A stretch of 11,644 nucleotides of DNA from Halobacteriales archaeon QH_10_67_13. GTDB lineage: Archaea > Halobacteriota > Halobacteria > Halobacteriales > Haloarculaceae. The DNA is taken from NCBI GenBank assembly GCA_003021335.1, contig PXQL01000016.1:1-11644 (forward strand), read 5' to 3'. Below, one piece after another: positions 7,156-11,644 of this stretch. A program made the translations under genes and the position numbers. Numbering within the stretch: position 1 is the first letter of the stretch; each line of letters begins with the position of its first letter. The notes under the pieces are model-generated. The model saw only the letters and a program-made list of their open reading frames with translations. It was not told the DNA's origin and made no database searches.

Positions 7156-7240
7156 GGCCGGTTCTGGCGCGGCGAACACTTAGTCGGCGGGCCGGCCCGG
7201 AGACCACAGGGAATTTGCCCGCCGCGGGCTCACCCCGCGT
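7156..7240. promoter_or_regulatory. Divergent promoter region between MBL hydrolase gene and endA
   Basis: These 85 bases separate two start codons that point away from each other. For endA, AATTTG (7212-7217) lies 24-29 bases before the ATG at 7241. For the MBL gene, CTAAGT on the minus strand (7178-7183) lies 23-28 bases before ATG 7155. Both are weak TATA-like matches at the right distance for leaderless transcripts. A 10-base palindrome, GGGCCGGCCC, sits between them. Confidence 0.4.
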
Positions 7241-8269
7241 ATGGAACTCAGCTTCGACGGCCGGCGGGTCCGGGGGGGGACGGCCGCCCGCGAGCGGTTC
7301 TACGACAGCCGGGGGTACGGGCGCCCGAAGGACGGCGGGCTGGTCCTCGCCCCAGTCGAGGCCGCACATCTTCTCTTTCGCGGTGATCTCGAGGGCGTCG
7401 TCGACGACGCGGGCGACCGGCTGGGCTTTCGGGACTTTCTCCGGCGGGCCGTCTCGGAGGTGGCCTTCCTCGTCTACAAGGACCTGCGCGATCGGGGATT
7501 CTACCTCTCGCCGGACGGGCCGACGGCGTTCGTGGTGTACCCCCGCGGGAGCGGCCCGTGGGACGAGACGGCCGCCTACCGGGTGCGGGCGGTCAGCGAG
7601 CGGGCGCCCGTCCCGGCGGCGGGGCTCCGGGAGCTGGCGACCGGGACGGGGACGGGCGTGCTCGCGGTGGTCGACGAGGAAAGCGAGGTCCCCTACCTCG
7701 GGGTCTCGGAGCCGACCGTCGCGGGCGCGACCGACCACGAACTCCCCGCAGTCGAGGGGGAGTTACTGGCCGACCGGGCGATCGCCTGGGAGCCCCCGTC
7801 GGCGCTACACGAGCGGGCCTTCTACGGCCAACCGCTCGACAGGGATGGTGAGGCGATCCAGCTCTCGCTGGTCGAGGCGGCGTATCTCGCCGCGACCGGG
7901 ACGCTCGGCCTCGAGGCGGACCCGGAAGCGGTCGCGGCCCGAGGGCGGGCCGTCGAGGGCGAGCGGTTCGACCGGCGCCGGCGGGTCTACCGGACGCTGC
8001 GCGAGGCCGGGGCCGTCCCCAAGACGGGGTTCAAGTTCGGCGCCGACTTCAGGACCTACGCCGAGGTCACCTCGGTCGAGCAGCTCGGCCACTCCGAGCG
8101 GCTCGTTCGGGTCTTATCGGCCGGCCACGAGTTTGACCCCCGCGAGCTCGCGCTCGACGTGCGGCTGGCCGGAGGCGTCCGCAAGGAGATGGTCTTCGCG
8201 CTCGTCGGCGACGACGGCGGTGACGGCGAGGGCATCGAGTGGCTTGCACTCGAGCGGCTCACGCCCTAA
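7241..8269 (+). CDS. endA: tRNA-intron endonuclease EndA (two-repeat form)
   Basis: This 342-residue protein starts at ATG 7241. It is the duplicated form in which two related halves fuse. ERFYDSRGYGRP and LAPVEAAHLLFRGDLEGV in the first half echo ERAFYGQPLDRDG and LSLVEAAYLAATGTLGLE in the second. Only the second half is catalytic, with Tyr273 (FGADFRTYAEV), His284 (QLGHSERLVRVL) and Lys315 (AGGVRKEMVFALV). The spacing of 11 and 31 residues matches the classic archaeal Tyr-His-Lys triad. Family knowledge: EndA cuts bulge-helix-bulge motifs to remove archaeal tRNA introns, and in haloarchaea tRNA-Trp is a known intron-containing substrate. This makes the adjacent trpS noteworthy. Its TAA overlaps the trpS TAG tail to tail. 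The gene appears complete. Confidence 0.95.
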   Translation: MELSFDGRRVRGGTAARERFYDSRGYGRPKDGGLVLAPVEAAHLLFRGDLEGVVDDAGDRLGFRDFLRRAVSEVAFLVYKDLRDRGFYLSPDGPTAFVVYPRGSGPWDETAAYRVRAVSERAPVPAAGLRELATGTGTGVLAVVDEESEVPYLGVSEPTVAGATDHELPAVEGELLADRAIAWEPPSALHERAFYGQPLDRDGEAIQLSLVEAAYLAATGTLGLEADPEAVAARGRAVEGERFDRRRRVYRTLREAGAVPKTGFKFGADFRTYAEVTSVEQLGHSERLVRVLSAGHEFDPRELALDVRLAGGVRKEMVFALVGDDGGDGEGIEWLALERLTP

Positions 8270-9758
8270 CGGTCGGTGTCGAAGCCGATATCGAGCTCGT
8301 CGAGGCGGTCGGCCCACTCGGCGCGTTTCTGCTGGTGTTCCTCGAGGAAGGTCTGCATCAGCTCGGCGGCCTGGTTCTTGCAGTCCCCGCACAGGCGCTC
8401 GCCGCCGACACACTCGTCGTAGACCCGTTTCGCGAACTCGTCGTCGGGACCGGCGAGCAGGTACCCGTACAGCTCGTAGACGGGACACTCCTCGGCCCGC
8501 CCGCCCAGCTCGCGTTGCTTCGCGGCGGTCTCGCGGCCGCCCGTGGTGGCGGCTCGAACCTTCTCGGCGCCCTCCTCGGGATCGTCGAGCAGGCTGATGT
8601 GTGGGCGAGCTCGACCTTGCGGGCCAGCTCCTCGACCGCCTCGCGCTCGAGCTCGAAGGCGTCAATATGGGCCTCATAGACGCGTTTTTCCCCGTCGACG
8701 GCCTCGATCAGCGCCTCGAAGGCTGCCTCGGTCGCGTTTCGGTCGACCACCCGCACGCGGGGGCGCAGGGGCTCCTTGCCGGCCTCCCGCAGCAGTTCCG
8801 TCGCCCGCTCGCGGACCGACCGGTCGCCAACCTCTGTGGTCTCGGCGAGGTACTCGGCGGCCTCGCCACACCGCACGCGCTCGTCGGCGGGCGTCTCGGC
8901 CCGGAGCGCCCGGTAGGCCTCGGCGATGACCGCCCGCTCGGCGGGGTCGGCCTCGAAGCTCGCGTAGGCCTCCGTCCCCCCGAAGTACCGGACCCGGGCG
9001 GCGAGATCCCGGGCCAGCCGGACGTGGGGATCCTGATCGGGCCCGACCGGGATCACCGTCGGCTTCGGTTCGTCGAGTTGCGGGGAGAGGATGTCGGCCA
9101 TCTGTGTTACGACCGACTGCATGTGCGAGATGTCGGTCTCGCCGTCGAAGTCGTAGATCGCCTGCAGCTCCGAGAAGTTCGCCTCGGCGCCCAGCTCGAA
9201 GGCCAGGTCCTGGACCGTGCGGTCCGTGGACTGGCGGTACAGCTCGCCGTCCTCGGGGTCGAACCCGAGCGCGAGCAAGGAGAGCACGTAATCCCGAGCA
9301 TGCTCGTCGATCTCCGCCCAGGAGAGCCCGCGGGCGCTGTGGGCTTCGAGGTCGGCGATCAGCGCGTAGGCGTCCCCGCCTTGTCGCTGGTGCCAAATCA
9401 GCTCGTCGAAGACGAGCTTGTGGCCGATGTGGGGATCGCCCGTGGGCATGAACCCCGACAGCGCCGCGAACGGCTCGTCGTTTCGCATCGCGGCCGCGAC
9501 GGCGTCGTACCCGCGGTGGCCGAAGATCACCCCCCGTCGCATCAGGTAGTGCGGGTCGGGAACCAAGTCGAGGACCGTCTCGAAGGACTCGATACCGAAC
9601 TGCTCGAACAGCTTCCGGTAATCCGACACCGTGGCCGACCCCCACGGGTCCAGCGCGACGTCGTCGCTTGCCGTCCCGCCGTCCGCTCGGAGGGGACCCG
9701 GTCGGCGTCGGTCGGTCTCTCCGTTCCGATCGTCGCCGTCGGCGTCGGTCTCGGGCAT
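8266..9758 (-). pseudogene. trpS: Tryptophan--tRNA ligase, frame-disrupted with KMSKS region missing
   Basis: From ATG 9758 the first frame encodes 386 residues of TrpRS. It has an acidic N-terminal extension, then the class I signature PTGDPHIGHKL (His110, His113), YALIADLEAHSARGL, SHMQSVVTQMADIL and IPVGPDQDPHVRLARDL. At 8596-8603 the frame is lost. The sequence continues in the -1 frame for 110 more residues, from ISLLDDPEEGAEKV through TTGGRETAA and GERLCGDCKNQ to TAG at 8266-8268. If the first frame is followed it ends in nonsense at 8358. Family members have about 30 residues between these parts, including KMSSS, the ATP-binding KMSKS loop; neither part contains it. Net loss is therefore 3n+1 bases, roughly 100. 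Family knowledge: the enzyme charges tRNA-Trp, and haloarchaea often carry a second TrpRS. An assembly or sequencing error is as likely as real decay. Confidence 0.85.
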
Positions 9759-9784
9759 CCTTGAATTACTCCGCCGAGGGGCGC

Positions 9785-9794
9785 AAAAAGCGTT
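9785..9794 (-). promoter_or_regulatory. TATA-like element of trpS
   Basis: On the minus strand AACGCTTTTT (9794 to 9785) places the T-run 27-31 bases before the trpS ATG at 9758. It lies in the 52-base gap after the DUF5684 gene, so trpS need not depend on read-through. The same 10 bases occur at 10267-10276 on the plus strand. Confidence 0.5.
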
Positions 9795-9810
9795 CGGTTG
9801 GGCGCCCGGG

Positions 9811-10191
9811 CTACCCTCGAATACTGGGCGGTCCGGTGTCGTACCGGTACCCGCCGAACCCGAGCAGCGGATAAAACAGGAAGGGCAACAGAGCCAGCCC
9901 GGCCGCGAATCCAATCCCCTGGTCGAACTCGCCGGCTATGTCGAGGCTAATCTTCGCAAGCGTGAGGATGTTGACGAGCGGAATAAAAAACCCAAGCAGC
10001 CACCACCACTCGTTGTCGCTGACTTTTACCAGCGTGTAGAGGTTGTAGATCGGGATGACCGCGGCCCAGCCGGGCTCGTCAGCCTTGGAAAAGACCATCC
10101 ACATCCCGGCGATCGTCGCGAGACCGAACACCAAACCGACAAGCGACAGCGCCGCCGGTTCGGCGGGGTTGATCGACAGCAGCGAGTGCAT
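9811..10191 (-). CDS. DUF5684-type multi-pass membrane protein
   Basis: This 126-residue protein starts at ATG 10191. It has four hydrophobic stretches at about residues 14-33, 42-57, 63-80 and 92-112. The diagnostic pattern is MWMVFSKADEPGWAAVIPIYNLY, then WWWLLGFFIPLVNILTLAKISLDIAGEF, then GIGFAAGLALLPFLFYPLLGFGGYRY. This matches the DUF5684 family as I remember it, sometimes mislabelled signal peptidase I. No serine/lysine protease dyad is visible, so enzymatic activity should not be assumed. The function is unknown. It lies 52 bases upstream of trpS on the same strand. A perfect 16-base palindrome begins three bases before its ATG and would overlap transcription initiation if the message is leaderless. 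Confidence 0.8.
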   Translation of the reverse strand: MHSLLSINPAEPAALSLVGLVFGLATIAGMWMVFSKADEPGWAAVIPIYNLYTLVKVSDNEWWWLLGFFIPLVNILTLAKISLDIAGEFDQGIGFAAGLALLPFLFYPLLGFGGYRYDTGPPSIRG

Positions 10192-10193
10192 CG

Positions 10194-10209
10194 GTACGGC
10201 CGGCCGTAC
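10194..10209. promoter_or_regulatory. Perfect 16-bp palindrome abutting the DUF5684 gene start
   Basis: GTACGGCCGGCCGTAC reads identically on both strands. It occupies positions -3 to -18 relative to the minus-strand ATG at 10191, between the start codon and the expected TATA region. A dimeric repressor bound here would block initiation, so it is a candidate operator. No regulator is identified. Confidence 0.4.
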
Positions 10210-10266
10210 TTCCGAGTCGGTAGTAAGTGTTGTGTAGTCCGCCCGCCCGCGGGCGGGTGCGGGGAC

Positions 10267-10277
10267 AACGCTTTTTT
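10267..10277 (+). promoter_or_regulatory. Promoter-like element facing pheS, no assigned gene
   Basis: AACGCTTTTTT shares its first 10 bases with the trpS promoter region (9794-9785, minus strand). The T-run lies 23-28 bases before ATG 10300, the distance expected for archaeal TATA to transcription start. It is too far (about 200 bases) from pheS to be its leaderless promoter. It may drive a short RNA or small ORF, or an early pheS transcript with a leader. Confidence 0.35.
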
Positions 10278-10299
10278 CACCGGTGGCGCAAGCGATAGT

Positions 10300-10386
10300 A
10301 TGCAGCCCGGACACACACGCCGGTCGAGCGCGCGCGAACCGACGGCAGCAGCGTCCGGGATCTTCTTTCGCGTCCGGCGGGCTTGA
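10300..10386 (+). other. Candidate short transcript: 28-codon ORF or structured RNA
   Basis: An ATG at 10300 opens 28 codons (MQPGHTRRSSAREPTAAASG then IFFRVRRA) ending at TGA 10384-10386. The peptide is basic, unlike acidic haloarchaeal proteins. Third positions are about three-quarters G/C, which is lower than in the neighbouring genes. The same segment can pair as RNA: CCCGGAC (10306-10312) with GTCCGGG (10353-10359), enclosing GCCG (10319-10322) with CGGC (10343-10346). The promoter-like element at 10267-10277 points at this start. Complementarity is easily found in GC-rich DNA, so this is only a candidate. It resembles no RNA family I know. Confidence 0.2.
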
Positions 10387-10444
10387 GACGGTGGATCGCT
10401 CTCGGGCGCGAGCGCGTGAAATTTGTGCCCTGCGAGTGAGAACC

Positions 10445-10450
10445 GTTAAC
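10445..10450 (+). promoter_or_regulatory. TATA-like element of pheS
   Basis: GTTAAC lies 25-30 bases before the pheS ATG (10475), preceded by the purine-rich GAGAACC that could act as BRE. This supports a leaderless transcript and the ATG chosen as start. Confidence 0.45.
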
Positions 10451-10474
10451 TGACCGCCACGCTCCGATGCCAGT

Positions 10475-11644
10475 ATGAAACTCCCACGAACGCAGGCGGC
10501 GGTGTTGAACGCCGCCACGCCGACCGAGGACCGACCGATCGAGAAACTCGCGGCCGAGCTCGACGCCGACCGGGCGGCCGTCACGCGGGCAGCCTTTGAG
10601 CTCGAAGACGAGGGACTGCTCGCGGTGACGACCGCGACCGAGACGATCGCAAGCCCAACCGAGGAGGGACGGCGGTACGCGAAGAACCGGCTGCCCGAGA
10701 TACGCCTCTACGAGGCCGCGCTGGCGGCCGACGCCGAAGGTACGGCGAGATCGAGGCCGGCGCAGTCCGGGCCGATCCGAGCGCAGACCCCGGGAGCGAC
10801 CCCGAGCAGGCGGCGCTTGAGGCGCTCACGGATGGCGAGCCTGAGGAGCTCGATGCAAACCTCAACCAGCTTGAGCGCCGCGGGCTGATCGAGCGTGTCG
10901 AGTCGACGAGCCGGTCGGTCCGGGTGACGGAGGCGGGCGTCGATGCCCTGATGGCCGGCGTCGAGGCCACAGAACGGGTCGGCCAGCTCACCCCCGAGCT
11001 GCTGGCGGACGGCCAGTTCCGCGAGGTTGAGTTCGCCGAGTACAACGTCACCGCCGAGGCCGAACCCCCCCGACGGGGCAGACAGCACGTCCTGCGCCAG
11101 ACCGCAAACCGCGTGAAAGACGTCCTTACCGGCATGGGTTTCGAGGAGATGCAGGGGCCCCACGTTGACGCGCAATTCTGGATCAACGATTGCCTGTTCA
11201 TGCCCCAGGATCACCCGGCTCGGACCCACTGGGATCAGTTCGACCTGGCCGAGCCCGACCGGATCGACGAGCTGCCCGAGGAGCTCCCCGAGCGGGTCGA
11301 ACGCGCCCACCGCGAGGGCGTCGGGCCGGACGGCGAGGGGTATCACTCCCCCTGGGAGCGATCGGTCGCGGAGTCGCTGAATCTTCGGGGACACACCACC
11401 TCGCTGTCGATGCGGTACCTCGCCGGCGAGGTCGAGGATCTCGAGCCGCCCGAGCGGTACTTCAGCGTCGAGAAGGTCTACCGCAATGACACCCTCGACC
11501 CGACCCACCTGCTCGAGTTCTTCCAGATCGAGGGCTGGGTGATGGCCGAGTCGCTGTCCGTGCGGGACCTGATGGGCACCTTCGAGGAGTTTTACGCGCA
11601 GTTCGGCATCACCGACCTCGAGTTCAAGCCCCACTACAACCCCT
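10475..11644 (+). pseudogene. pheS: Phenylalanine--tRNA ligase alpha subunit, frame-disrupted, 3' end outside window
   Basis: The first frame, from ATG 10475, gives a PheS N-terminal winged-helix domain of about 88 residues (MKLPRTQAAVLNAA, AAFELEDEGLLAVTT, GRRYAKNRLPEIRLYEAAL). It then loses homology at 10736-10743 and, if followed, stops at 10888. The sequence resumes in the -1 frame at 10741 (YGEIEAGAVRADP) and stays open to the window edge. It passes through QHVLRQTANRVKDVLTGMGF, DAQFWINDCLFMPQDHPART, GHTTSLSMRYLAGE and the class II motif 2 region YFSVEKVYRNDTLDPTHLLEF. Family members as I remember them have about 30 more residues between the two parts, so a net 3n+1 bases appear lost. 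Family knowledge: PheS pairs with PheT to charge tRNA-Phe and is normally single-copy and essential. An assembly or sequencing error is therefore the leading explanation. pheT would be expected to the right. Confidence 0.88.

Larger units (their letters stand above)
10192..10474. other. Divergent intergenic region between DUF5684 gene and pheS
   Basis: This 283-base gap is the longest stretch without a confident gene. It contains two perfect 16-bp palindromes (10194-10209 and 10242-10257, the latter CCCGCCCGCGGGCGGG) and a plus-strand promoter-like AACGCTTTTTT (10267-10277). A short open frame with potential RNA pairing covers 10300-10386, and the pheS TATA-like element is at 10445-10450. I see no tRNA and no conserved protein. 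An AAATTT at 10419-10424 could be an alternative AT-rich promoter element. Confidence 0.6.

Noticed and set aside
7156..7179. GTG start at 7179 for the MBL hydrolase
   Set aside because: It adds eight residues not expected before the first beta strand; ATG 7155 immediately precedes KFTVLGSGG, the usual beginning.
8601..8606. Programmed frameshift in trpS at the CACACA tract
   Set aside because: A simple shift would not explain the missing KMSKS segment, so a deletion or assembly loss fits better than recoding.
10270..10278. Intrinsic terminator: GC hairpin 10242-10257 followed by a T-run
   Set aside because: No plus-strand gene lies upstream to terminate, and the T-run is 14 bases from the hairpin; a promoter-like role fits better.
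10467..10478. Three-codon ORF ATG CCA GTA TGA overlapping the pheS start
   Set aside because: It is too short to distinguish from chance and there is no evidence of coupling.
1..11644. Search for CRISPR arrays, insertion sequences, toxin-antitoxin or defence modules
   Set aside because: No regularly spaced repeats, transposase motifs, target-site duplications or defence-gene motifs were seen; the gene content is core housekeeping.

Overview
The window comes from the main chromosome of a haloarchaeon (class Halobacteria). The DNA is very GC-rich with strongly G/C third codon positions. The proteins are rich in Asp and Glu. Several genes have TATA-like elements about 25-30 bases before the start codon with no Shine-Dalgarno, the leaderless arrangement typical of this group. 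The gene families (SMC/ScpA, archaeal RNase P component 4, two-repeat EndA, haloarchaeal TrpRS and PheS) agree. I cannot name the genus. There are no insertion sequences, CRISPR arrays, rRNA genes or recognisable tRNAs.

Layout. Plus strand, 1-2377: the 3' part of smc followed by scpA, the condensin-like chromosome segregation pair. Minus strand, 7155 down to 2407: an MBL-fold hydrolase, an S9 alpha/beta-hydrolase peptidase, RNase P component 4 (rnp4), a YhbY/CRM RNA-binding protein, an MscS channel, and two very small membrane proteins. yhbY and mscS overlap as ATGA. endA (tRNA-intron endonuclease) lies on the plus strand at 7241-8269, divergent from the MBL gene, and overlaps the 3' end of minus-strand trpS tail to tail. 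A DUF5684-type membrane protein (minus) follows, then a 283-base intergenic region, then plus-strand pheS, which runs off the right edge.

Most of the window is ordinary core genome with an RNA-processing flavour: RNase P, a CRM protein, EndA, TrpRS and PheRS. The striking feature is that both aminoacyl-tRNA synthetase genes are broken in the same way. trpS changes frame near 8596-8603, exactly where the segment carrying the KMSKS-type signature should be. pheS changes frame near 10736-10743, where about 30 residues of its N-terminal domain appear to be missing. Both net deletions are 1 mod 3, and from remembered family alignments both are roughly 100 bases. Because both enzymes should be essential, an assembly or consensus error is the first explanation, but real lesions would be remarkable.

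A second point of interest is the region before pheS. It holds two perfect 16-base palindromes and a promoter-like element that shares a 10-base core with the trpS promoter and points at an unassigned short transcript. I see no convincing undescribed multi-gene system.
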